Assembly: GCA_036005805.1 (NCBI GenBank)
Contig: DASYQE010000223.1
Location: forward strand, 1-6,468
Direction: 5' to 3'
Length of the DNA stretch: 6,468 nt
DNA from: DASRAU01 sp036005805
GTDB taxonomy: Bacteria; Acidobacteriota; Polarisedimenticolia; Gp22-AA2
The notes under the pieces: generated by a model
The model's input: only the letters and a program-made list of their open reading frames with translations
Databases searched by the model: none
What the model was told of the DNA's origin: nothing
Shown: piece after piece, positions 1 to 5,519 of the stretch
Layout of the letters: each line of letters begins with the position of its first letter
Position numbering within the stretch: the stretch's first letter is position 1
Position numbers and translations under genes: made by a program

Positions 1-339
1 GGTGACCAGCGGATCCGTGAAGCCCTCGACCGGGTCGGAGGAATCTACGTCCCGCCCACCGCGGCGACCCCGCCGCTTTTCGCCGGAAAAAGCGTCGCCC
101 TCTTCGCCATCGTGGTCCGGCTGGACGGCCTGCGTTCTTTCGACCAGGAACTCCGCGGCACGACCCTCATGCGGATCGGCAAGGCGAGAGTGCGCGTCCT
201 GCCGCTGGCGCGCATCATCGCCAGCAAGAAAGCCGCCAACCGGGAGAAAGACCGGCTGGTCCTGCCGGTGCTCGAGGACGCACTGGCCACGCTGAAGAGC
301 GCGCGCAGCCGCCGGTCCCGGAGTCGCCGCCAGACCTGA
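1..339 (+). CDS. Nucleotidyltransferase-fold protein, C-terminal part (5' end off-window)
   Basis: The frame is open from base 1 to TGA at 337-339, giving 112 residues with no credible start, so the gene begins upstream of the window. The tail IASKKAANREKD followed by a hydrophobic helix (LVLPVLEDAL) matches the 'K-A-x-R-x-K-D' ending of small stand-alone nucleotidyltransferase-like proteins related to MNT/AbiEii-type toxins. The preceding strand-rich stretch (FAIVVRLDGL, then VRVLPLARI) fits the same fold. In that family the catalytic GS and DxD motifs lie in the N-terminal half, which cannot be seen here, so activity is unknown. An ATG at 112 lies inside the conserved fold and is unlikely to be the true start. 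The basic tail (SARSRRSRSRRQT) is unconserved-looking. The next gene starts directly at the stop codon, suggesting translational coupling in a toxin-antitoxin-style pair. The family call rests on recalled motif resemblance only. Confidence 0.6.
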   Translation, partial: GDQRIREALDRVGGIYVPPTAATPPLFAGKSVALFAIVVRLDGLRSFDQELRGTTLMRIGKARVRVLPLARIIASKKAANREKDRLVLPVLEDALATLKSARSRRSRSRRQT

Positions 340-570
340 ATGTCCCGTGTCCAACGCGCCCGGTTGATCTCGAGTCCGCGTTTGACAGCCTGCTGGTCCG
401 ACGAGGAACAGGACGCACTGGCCGAGTCGATCCTCGCGGAGGTGCTCGGAGAGGACGAATGGGAGCGCTCCTTCTCCGCTTCGGCGGGCGTGCTGGAGAA
501 GCTCGCAGACGAGGCTCTCGAGGAGCACCGAGCCGGGAAGACACAATCCGTCAAGCCCGGGAAACAGTGA
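340..570 (+). CDS. Small antitoxin-like protein (76 aa)
   Basis: The ATG at 340 follows the upstream TGA immediately (TGAATG), so translation is probably coupled to the nucleotidyltransferase-like gene; no well-placed Shine-Dalgarno is visible. The body from about residue 20, SDEEQDALAESILAEV, then GEDEWERSF and LEKLADEALEEHRAGKT, resembles a common family of short acidic antitoxin-like proteins with the pattern 'EQDALA..IL.E....W...F......L..LADEAL.EHRAG.T'. These often accompany small toxins and are presumed to neutralise them by direct binding. The first ~19 residues do not look like that family. The family usually begins with a short 'LE.AF' helix, and such a helix (VDLESAFDSLL) is readable in the +3 frame at 363-395. 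The gene may therefore carry a frameshift or a remodelled N-terminus. No RelE/ParE or PIN toxin follows. The pairing is inferred from position. Confidence 0.6.
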   Translation: MSRVQRARLISSPRLTACWSDEEQDALAESILAEVLGEDEWERSFSASAGVLEKLADEALEEHRAGKTQSVKPGKQ

Positions 571-579
571 AGTTTCGTT

Positions 580-608
580 GAACCGGGTGTCATATGGACG
601 TCCGGTTC
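580..608 (+). terminator. Hairpin after the antitoxin-like gene, possible terminator
   Basis: Ten bases after the stop of the antitoxin-like gene, GAACCGGGTGTC (580-591) pairs with GACGTCCGGTTC (597-608). This gives a 12-bp stem with two G-U wobbles and a five-base loop, ATATG. No U-tract follows, so it is not a classical intrinsic terminator. It could act as a Rho-linked pause, a 3'-end stabiliser or a processing structure. It lies between the gene end and the promoter of the next gene, which suits a transcript boundary. Confidence 0.4.
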
Positions 609-660
609 GGTGCGCCGGGAAACCCCGCTTGAAATCCGGATCGCCGGCCCGGATCTGCCG

Positions 661-669
661 TGCTAGCAT
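661..669 (+). promoter_or_regulatory. Extended -10 promoter element for the secreted protein gene
   Basis: TGCTAGCAT fits the extended -10 pattern TGnTAnnnT. Transcription would begin near 676, giving a leader of about 23 nt that contains the GGCGAGG ribosome-binding site (687-693). No good -35 sits at 17 nt; TTGAAA at 629-634 is too far away (29 nt). A six-base inverted repeat, ATCCGG (634-639) and CCGGAT (649-654), lies just upstream and could be an operator, but is short enough to be chance. Confidence 0.4.
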
Positions 670-698
670 CCCCGCCAAGATCTTACGGCGAGGTTCCC

Positions 699-1520
699 AT
701 GAGCAAGTCTCCGCTGGTGCCGGTCGTCCTCCCCGTCGTTCTGCTTCTCCTCCCCACCGCGCTTATCGCTGACGAGGTGTTCGTCAAAGGGGCCGGCTCG
801 ATCACCGGACGCGTCGTGGACCAGACCGCGACGACCGTCGTGATCGACGTCGGAGGCGGCACCATCGGCATCCCGGTCACGAGGGTCGATCGCATCGTCA
901 AGGCCGCCACCGCGATGGACGAGTTCGATGCGCGAGCCGCGCGGCTGGGGTCGTGGGACCTCGAGGGATGGCGGGCGCTCGGTCGCTGGGCTTCGCGGCA
1001 GGGACTGGAGAAGCAGTCGCGCCAGGCCTTCGAGCGGATCCTGGCGGTCGAGCCGGACGACGCGGAGGCCGAGGCGGCGCTGGGTTTCGTCTTCTTCAAC
1101 GAGCGCTGGGTCCCCGAGGCGGTCGCGTACCGGGCGCACGGCTTCGTGAAGTTCGACGGCGAGTGGATGCTCCCCGCCGAGGCGCAGTTGCGCCTGGACG
1201 TCGCCGCGCAGGAGCGCTCGGCGCGCGAGGCCGACGCGAAGGCCCGTGCCGACGAGCTCGAGCAACTGAAGGCTGATGTCCAGGCCCAGTACGATGCCGA
1301 AGCGGCCGAGGACGCGGAGTGGCGCGCCGAAGGCGCCGCTTGGTTCTATTCACACGCCTACGGCTGCGGCGGCTGGTGCGAGTACGTGCCCGTGGTGACC
1401 GGGATCCCGATCGCGCCCGTCTTGCCGGTGGCGTCCGAGCTGACCGGCATTCCGGTTCCCGCGTCCGTGGGCCCGGCTCCCTACCAGCACGGCCACCACG
1501 GTCACTCCTGGCGACACTGA
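699..1520 (+). CDS. Secreted TPR-like protein with His-rich tail, function unknown (273 aa)
   Basis: The ATG at 699 is chosen over an in-frame codon at 660 because GGCGAGG lies 5 nt upstream and a signal peptide begins there: MSKS, then a hydrophobic run at about residues 6-23 ending TALIA-DE, with likely signal-peptidase cleavage near 24/25. Residues about 27-68 (GSITGRVVDQ, TVVIDVGGGTIGIPV, VDRIVK) form a small strand-rich domain that may be an SH3-like barrel. Residues 75-160 look like a TPR-type unit (GLEKQSRQAFERILAVEPDDAEA) followed by ERWV and the 'FDGEWMLPAEA' motif. Similar 'dGrW.tp.E' motifs occur in secreted proteins of planctomycetes and acidobacteria. Residues 161-211 are a highly charged, probably coiled helix. 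The tail has a cysteine pair (YGCGGWCEY, C223 and C227), two TGIP repeats (234-237, 249-252) and a His-rich end (HGHHGHSWRH) that could bind metal. I do not recognise a named family. It is likely periplasmic or exported, perhaps a scaffold. The kinase gene follows 130 nt later but has its own promoter. Confidence 0.75.
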   Translation: MSKSPLVPVVLPVVLLLLPTALIADEVFVKGAGSITGRVVDQTATTVVIDVGGGTIGIPVTRVDRIVKAATAMDEFDARAARLGSWDLEGWRALGRWASRQGLEKQSRQAFERILAVEPDDAEAEAALGFVFFNERWVPEAVAYRAHGFVKFDGEWMLPAEAQLRLDVAAQERSAREADAKARADELEQLKADVQAQYDAEAAEDAEWRAEGAAWFYSHAYGCGGWCEYVPVVTGIPIAPVLPVASELTGIPVPASVGPAPYQHGHHGHSWRH

Positions 1521-1632
1521 CCGCATCCGCCCTTACGGCCTATTGACCTCGGGGGAATCGGTCGTCGGGCGCCCTCCCCGATCCTGGTGTCGCGCCCGCC
1601 GCCGGATGCGCGACCTGCCCGCTCGGCTTCTC

Positions 1633-1641
1633 TGCTACCCT
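1633..1641 (+). promoter_or_regulatory. Extended -10 promoter element of the kinase gene (near-leaderless)
   Basis: TGCTACCCT matches TGnTAnnnT, the same form seen upstream of the preceding gene. The last T of the -10 box is 10 nt before the ATG at 1651, placing the predicted transcript start near 1648, so the mRNA would carry only about three untranslated bases. This agrees with the lack of a Shine-Dalgarno before the ATG (CCCTCGCATG). It also argues against the in-frame TTG at 1543 as the start. The -35 region is unconvincing (ACCTGC near 1613-1618). The rest of the 1521-1650 gap holds nothing else I can support. Confidence 0.45.
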
Positions 1642-1650
1642 CCCCCTCGC

Positions 1651-4443
1651 ATGCCCCTTCTCCCCGGCACGAAAATCGGCGTCTACGAGCTCGTCGGCCC
1701 CCTCGGGGCCGGCGGCATGGGAGAAGTCTGGCGCGCCCGCGACACGCGCCTGCAGCGTGACGTCGCCATCAAGGTTCTTCCCGAGGCCCTCGCCACAGAA
1801 CCCGAGCGGCTCGGGCGGCTGATGCGGGAGGCGCAGGCGCTGGCGTCGCTCAACCATCCGAACATCGCGCAGATCCACGGCCTCGAGGAGTCGGGAGGCA
1901 TCCGGGCCCTCGTCATGGAGCTGGTGGACGGGGACGACCTGTCGGTTCTCATCGCGCGCGGGGCGATGCCGGTTGGCGAGGCGCTGCCGATAGCCCGGCA
2001 GATCGCCGAAGCGCTCGAGGCGGCGCACGAGCAGGGCATCATCCACCGGGACCTGAAGCCGGCGAACGTCAAGGTGCGGCGGGACGGCACCGTCAAGGTC
2101 CTCGACTTCGGCCTGGCGAAGGTGATGGACCCGCTGGCCTCCGCTTCGGGGAGCCGCCCCGGCGGCGAGCTCGGGCTCTCTCCAACGCTGACCGCGCAGG
2201 CGACCCGCGCCGGCGTCATCCTCGGGACGGCGGCGTACATGTCCCCCGAGCAGGCGCGCGGCCGCGCCGTCGATCGCCGCGCCGACGTCTGGGCCTTCGG
2301 GGCTGTCCTCTACGAGATGCTCACCGGCCGGCGCGCCTTCGAAGGCGAAGACGTGTCGTTCACGTTGGCGAATGTCCTCAAGGAAAGCGTCGACTGGAGT
2401 CCCCTGCCGGGCGATTTGCCCCCGGGGGTGCGGCGCCTGCTGCGGAGGTGTCTGGAGAAAGACCCGCGGCGTCGGCTGGCCTCCATGGCCGACGCGCGGC
2501 TGGAGATGGAGGACACGGAGACGGCCGGGGCGACCATCGGCGCCACTTCTGCCGCCGCCTCCGCCCCCGCCCGGCGTGGCCTCAGCCTCCCGCTCGCCCT
2601 CGGCCTCGCGGCCGCCGCAGCGCTCGCCACCGCGGCGTTGATGTTCTCCATCGCCCCGGCGCCGGCGGCCCGGAAGGAGGCCGGGGTCACCCGGCTCAGC
2701 GTGGCGCTGCCGGAGAACGACGTGGTCATGGAGACGAACCGCGGGCCGGTGGCGGTCTCCCCGGACGGCTCCATGATCGCCTTCGTCGGGAGCCATGGGG
2801 GCGTCCAGCAGCTCCTGCTGCGCCGCCTGACGGATCCCGAGCCGGTCCCCCTCCCCGGCACCGAAGGGGCGGTGACGCCGTTCTTCTCCCCAGACGGCCA
2901 GTGGATCGCGTTCTTCGCGCAGATGAAGCTCAAGCGCATCGCGGTCGGCGGGGCGGCGCTGCAGACCATTACGCCGGACGTCCCCGATCCGCGCGGCGGG
3001 ACCTGGGGGAGCGACGGGGTCATCTACTACTCCCCGACGAACATGTCGGGCCTTTACAAGGTCCCTGCCTCGGGCGGCACGGGGGAGCCGCTGACCACCC
3101 TCGACCCGGACAAGGGCGAGATCAGCCACCGCTGGCCGCAGGTCCTCCCCGACGGCAAGTCGCTCCTCTTCACCATCTGGACCGGGCCGGGGAACGACGA
3201 GCGCCGCATCGTCATGCAGACGATCGCCACCGGCGCGCGCCACGACCTCGTCACCGGCGGGGATAGCGCGCGCTATCTGCCCGGGGGCGCCGGGGCGGGC
3301 GCCGGCGCGTCCGCGACCGGGCACCTGCTTTATGGGCGAACGGACAACCTCTTCGCCATCCCGTGGCAGCCGACGGTCACCGACCTGAGCGGCGCGGTGC
3401 CGGTGACGATGCCCGAGCACCCGCGGCTCGAGAACGAGGGGAGCTCCGCCTACGACGTTTCGGCGAGCGGCACGCTCGTGTACCTGCCCGGCGGCGCGGG
3501 GCGCTACCTGCAGCGCATCGTCTGGACCGACCACGCCGGCCGCACCGAGCCGCTGCCGCTCCCGGAGCGCGACTACGGCAGCGTCGCCCTCTCCCCCGAC
3601 GGCCGCCGCGCGGCGGTGCAGGTCAGCGAGGGAACCATCGGCATCTGGATCTACGACTTCGAGCACCAGACCTTCACGCCGTTCCCGACCGGCCCCGGCA
3701 GCAGCCAGGCCCCCGTCTGGACGCCCGACGGCCGCCGCATCCTGTACCGCGCCACCCGCCACGGCCAGCGCGACATCTACATCAAGGCCGCCGACGGCAC
3801 CGGCGACGAAGTGCGCCTCACCGCCGGTGTCGGCCGCGCGCTCACCCCGACCTCGATCTCCCCCGACGGCCAGTGGCTCGTCTTCTCCGGACTTCGAGCC
3901 ATGATGGGCGGCGAGAGCATGATCTGGCGGCTCCGCCTGGACCACGCCGGCGAGCCGGGGGGCGCCGGGCAACCGGGGGGCGCCGCTCAGCCGGAGCCGA
4001 TGCTCCCCTTGTCGCCGGCCCGGGTCAACGGCGCGCAGGTCTCCCCCGACGGACGTTCGATGTCGTACGCCTCGGACATCTCCGGTCGCATGGAGATCTA
4101 CGTGATGCCGTTCCCGGGCCCCGGCGCCAGCCAGCAGATCTCGGTGGACGGCGGCTACGAGTCGCTCTGGGCGCGCGACGGCCGCACCCTCTTCTTCCAG
4201 AACAACGCCGTTCTCATGGCCGTCGACGTCGCCCCCGGCACGCCCCCCCGCTTCGGCCGCCCGCGTCGCCTCTACGAAGGCCGCTACCGCCGCAGCCCCA
4301 ACGGCAACACGCCGTGGTCTCTCTCTCCCGACAGCCAGCGCTTCCTGCGCATCCAGCAGGCCCAGTCCGACCCGCCGACCGACCGGATCGATGTCGTGTT
4401 GGGGTGGGGAGAGCAGGTGTCGCGGGGAGCGGCGGGCAGGTAG
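1651..4443 (+). CDS. Transmembrane Ser/Thr protein kinase with PD40 beta-propeller receptor domain (930 aa)
   Basis: This is a PknB/Hanks-type eukaryotic-like kinase. Residues 12-300 form the kinase domain: glycine loop GAGGMGEVW (19-27), VAIK with ATP-binding K41, alpha-C E60, HRDLKPAN with catalytic D134 and N139, DFG at 152-154, a Ser/Thr-rich activation segment (SPTLTAQATRAGVILGT), SPE at 198-200 and DVWAFG with D212. All key residues are present, so it should be active. A single membrane helix spans about 313-334, preceded by RR, placing the kinase in the cytoplasm and residues 335-930 outside. The outer part carries PD40 repeats marked by SPDG-like turns near 369, 413, 500, 648, 692, 738, 799, 843 and 893, a beta-propeller likely to sense a ligand or partner. 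The C-terminal VVLGWGEQV matches the usual 'NW.EEL' end of acidobacterial homologues, so the gene is complete. Glycine/alanine-rich insertions sit at 545-555 and 768-783. The ligand and substrate are unknown. Confidence 0.93.
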   Translation: MPLLPGTKIGVYELVGPLGAGGMGEVWRARDTRLQRDVAIKVLPEALATEPERLGRLMREAQALASLNHPNIAQIHGLEESGGIRALVMELVDGDDLSVLIARGAMPVGEALPIARQIAEALEAAHEQGIIHRDLKPANVKVRRDGTVKVLDFGLAKVMDPLASASGSRPGGELGLSPTLTAQATRAGVILGTAAYMSPEQARGRAVDRRADVWAFGAVLYEMLTGRRAFEGEDVSFTLANVLKESVDWSPLPGDLPPGVRRLLRRCLEKDPRRRLASMADARLEMEDTETAGATIGATSAAASAPARRGLSLPLALGLAAAAALATAALMFSIAPAPAARKEAGVTRLSVALPENDVVMETNRGPVAVSPDGSMIAFVGSHGGVQQLLLRRLTDPEPVPLPGTEGAVTPFFSPDGQWIAFFAQMKLKRIAVGGAALQTITPDVPDPRGGTWGSDGVIYYSPTNMSGLYKVPASGGTGEPLTTLDPDKGEISHRWPQVLPDGKSLLFTIWTGPGNDERRIVMQTIATGARHDLVTGGDSARYLPGGAGAGAGASATGHLLYGRTDNLFAIPWQPTVTDLSGAVPVTMPEHPRLENEGSSAYDVSASGTLVYLPGGAGRYLQRIVWTDHAGRTEPLPLPERDYGSVALSPDGRRAAVQVSEGTIGIWIYDFEHQTFTPFPTGPGSSQAPVWTPDGRRILYRATRHGQRDIYIKAADGTGDEVRLTAGVGRALTPTSISPDGQWLVFSGLRAMMGGESMIWRLRLDHAGEPGGAGQPGGAAQPEPMLPLSPARVNGAQVSPDGRSMSYASDISGRMEIYVMPFPGPGASQQISVDGGYESLWARDGRTLFFQNNAVLMAVDVAPGTPPRFGRPRRLYEGRYRRSPNGNTPWSLSPDSQRFLRIQQAQSDPPTDRIDVVLGWGEQVSRGAAGR
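3955..3985 (+). repeat. Two-copy 13-bp tandem repeat inside the kinase propeller
   Basis: CCGGGGGGCGCCG occurs at 3955-3967 and again at 3973-3985 with an 18-nt period. The period is a multiple of three, so it encodes six-residue units (EPGGAG, QPGGAA, then QPEP) and keeps frame. It lies in a loop between propeller strands, which tolerates length change. It looks like a slippage-type expansion. Confidence 0.7.
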
Positions 4444-4473
4444 CAGACGGGCCGGGACGCCTCGGTACGGCCT

Positions 4474-4502
4474 CGTGAATGATCATCATTCACGACGTGA
4501 AT
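4474..4502 (+). promoter_or_regulatory. Alternating CGTGAAT half-sites, candidate operator of the RHH gene
   Basis: Three heptamers alternate in direction: CGTGAAT (4474-4480), ATTCACG (4488-4494) and CGTGAAT (4496-4502). The first pair belongs to a perfect 10-bp inverted repeat around one central base (4474-4494). The second pair forms a 7-bp inverted repeat around one base (4488-4502). The same heptamer recurs at 4818-4824, after the RHH gene. Ribbon-helix-helix antitoxins bind short repeated half-sites near their own promoters, so autoregulation is plausible. The array ends 39 nt before the -10 box, however, so it would not cover the core promoter. A hairpin (8-bp stem, ATCAT loop) at the end of the kinase transcript is an alternative; no U-tract follows. 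Confidence 0.45.
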
Positions 4503-4541
4503 AGCTGTCAGCGGCGGTGCGAAGATTTTGCGCTCCGACGC

Positions 4542-4547
4542 TATAGT
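4542..4547 (+). promoter_or_regulatory. -10 promoter box of the RHH gene (leaderless)
   Basis: TATAGT is the best -10 match in the window and sits in a locally AT-richer patch. The predicted transcript start is 4554, exactly the G of the GTG start codon, so the mRNA would be leaderless. This supports the GTG over the in-frame ATG at 4479. No clear -35 is visible at the usual distance, so an activator or an unusual sigma preference is possible. Confidence 0.5.
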
Positions 4548-4553
4548 TCCCCC

Positions 4554-4784
4554 GTGAGCCGCCTGCGCCGAACCACCATCTGTCTCGACCCTGGGCTGCA
4601 CCGAGCCCTCAGGGTCAAGGCCGCCGAAACCGATCAGAGCATCTCCCACCTGGTCAACGAGGCAGTCCGCCTGACCCTGAACGAGGACGCCGAGGATCTC
4701 ACCGCCTGTCGCGGACGAGCGCAGGAACCCAACCTCGACTTCGACTCGGTCCTGAAAGACCTGCGGCATCGCGGCAAGCTCTAG
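4554..4784 (+). CDS. CopG/ribbon-helix-helix antitoxin-like DNA-binding protein (76 aa), no adjacent toxin
   Basis: The N-terminus SRLRRTTICLDPGLHRALRVKA is a typical ribbon-helix-helix start: a short beta strand (RRTTICLD, residues 5-12) that would read the DNA major groove, then helix A (PGLHRALRVKAAETD) and helix B (SISHLVNEAVRLTL) after the turn. The C-terminal part (EPNLDFDSVLKDLRHRGKL) matches the 'DVLKDLKRRGKL' tail of antitoxins that usually pair with a RelE/ParE toxin, and in such antitoxins this tail contacts the toxin. No toxin gene follows; only 79 nt separate the stop from the convergent methyltransferase gene. It is therefore an orphan antitoxin or a domesticated regulator. The GTG at 4554 is chosen because the RHH strand begins a few residues later. 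Starting at ATG 4479 would add 25 residues unlike the family and would read through the -10 box. Confidence 0.85.
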   Translation: MSRLRRTTICLDPGLHRALRVKAAETDQSISHLVNEAVRLTLNEDAEDLTACRGRAQEPNLDFDSVLKDLRHRGKL

Positions 4785-4835
4785 GCTGAGCCAGGGGCAG
4801 TTTGGCTGTTCTCGCCACGTGAATACCGTGAAGCC

Positions 4836-4867
4836 CTAATAACGCGAACAGCGTTTGGCGTTATTAG
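4836..4867. terminator. Bidirectional hairpin between convergent genes
   Basis: CTAATAACGC (4836-4845) and GCGTTATTAG (4858-4867) form a perfect 10-bp stem with a 12-nt loop that can partly pair again. It lies between the RHH gene (+) and the methyltransferase gene (-), and its right arm contains the methyltransferase stop codon (TAA, complement of 4864-4866). The lack of a U-tract on either strand makes it an atypical terminator. Its AT-rich arms stand out from the GC-rich surroundings. Confidence 0.5.
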
Positions 4868-5505
4868 CGCTCGAACACCTCCACCCGCCAGACGACCGTG
4901 CCGCCGGACCAAAGGCTGCGCAGCCCGCGCCGCTCGACGACGGCGGAAATCGCCTCGGGCGGGTGGATGTAGGCGCGAAACGGCGTGCCCCGCACCCGCC
5001 GGAGCCCGTTGATGGCCTTCACGAAGAGCCGCGTATACCAGCGGTCGTGCGGATAGGTCAGCGCGAGAAGATACCGCGCGTGATCCGCCGCCGCTCCCAA
5101 AAGCGTGGCGAAGTCGGGATCGCAACAGACCACCCGGTCGAGGGTCACGACGTCGGCGGGTGGTGTTGCCGCCGCGAGCGCATGGAAGTCGCCGTGGACG
5201 AAGGCGACCCGCGCCTTGTGTCCGCGCCGCTCGGCTTCCTCCTGCGCGACGTCGAGATACGCGCGCGACGCGTCCATGTGAGTGGCGCTCGCGAAGCCGC
5301 CGGCGAGCAGCACATGGTGGATGGCGCCGATCCCGCCGCCGACATCGAGGAGACTCGGCTGGGCCGGCAGCGTCACCCGCCGCACGGCATCGAGAAGGTG
5401 CCGCGTCGGCTTGTTGGGCCCGCGCTTGCGGAAGCGGCGCAGCTCGCGCGAGGCGATGGCCGTCCCGAACTCCTGGTCGGCCGCGCAGCACTGGCAGGTC
5501 GTCAT
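4864..5505 (-). CDS. Class I SAM-dependent methyltransferase (213 aa)
   Basis: The protein has a Rossmann-type methyltransferase core. Motif I is LLDVGGGIGAI (residues 52-62), the SAM glycine loop. The acidic residue after strand beta-2 is D78 in THMDAS, expected to hold the ribose. Further motifs are HGDF (104-107) and the beta-4 segment ADVVTLDRVVCCDPD (117-131). The later YPHDRW (151-156) and PFRAYIHPP (175-183) stretches and the ending VVWRVEVFER resemble a widespread small bacterial family annotated only as methyltransferase-domain proteins. An N-terminal cysteine cluster, C4-x-C6-C7, recurs in that family as I recall it and might bind metal or be redox-active. The ATG at 5505 is chosen because this cluster and the following helix (ELRRFRKRGPNKPTRHLLDAV) start there; the open frame continues upstream only as a shadow of purL. 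It lies 14 nt after the purL stop with a weak ribosome-binding site, so it is probably co-transcribed. The substrate is unknown. Confidence 0.85.
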   Translation of the reverse strand: MTTCQCCAADQEFGTAIASRELRRFRKRGPNKPTRHLLDAVRRVTLPAQPSLLDVGGGIGAIHHVLLAGGFASATHMDASRAYLDVAQEEAERRGHKARVAFVHGDFHALAAATPPADVVTLDRVVCCDPDFATLLGAAADHARYLLALTYPHDRWYTRLFVKAINGLRRVRGTPFRAYIHPPEAISAVVERRGLRSLWSGGTVVWRVEVFER

Positions 5506-5519
5506 GGAGCTCGGGCGAA

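Noticed and set aside
578..772. Small plus-strand ORF after the antitoxin-like gene, as a possible toxin
   Set aside because: It overlaps the hairpin, the promoter and the start of the secreted-protein gene, and its residues match no toxin family.
1522..1610. Inverted repeat CGCATCCG (1522-1529) and CGGATGCG (1603-1610)
   Set aside because: Eight bases with a 73-nt loop in GC-rich DNA is within chance expectation, and nothing else supports a function.
1543..1650. TTG at 1543 as the kinase start
   Set aside because: It adds 36 residues unlike kinase N-termini and runs across the -10 box; MPLLPGTKIGVYEL from 1651 is the usual start form.
1540..3972. Open minus-strand frame of 810 codons across the kinase gene
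   Set aside because: It is the antisense shadow of a GC-rich gene whose plus-strand frame has every kinase motif; its protein is low-complexity Arg/Gly/Ala with no family pattern.
4479..4553. ATG at 4479 as the start of the RHH gene
   Set aside because: The extra 25 residues are unlike RHH proteins, and the segment contains the palindromes and the -10 box.
15..4837. CCGTGAAGCCCT shared by 15-26 and 4826-4837, considered as an attachment or transposition duplication
   Set aside because: The match stops at 12 bases, the first copy lies in coding sequence, and no integrase, transposase or flanking repeats are present.
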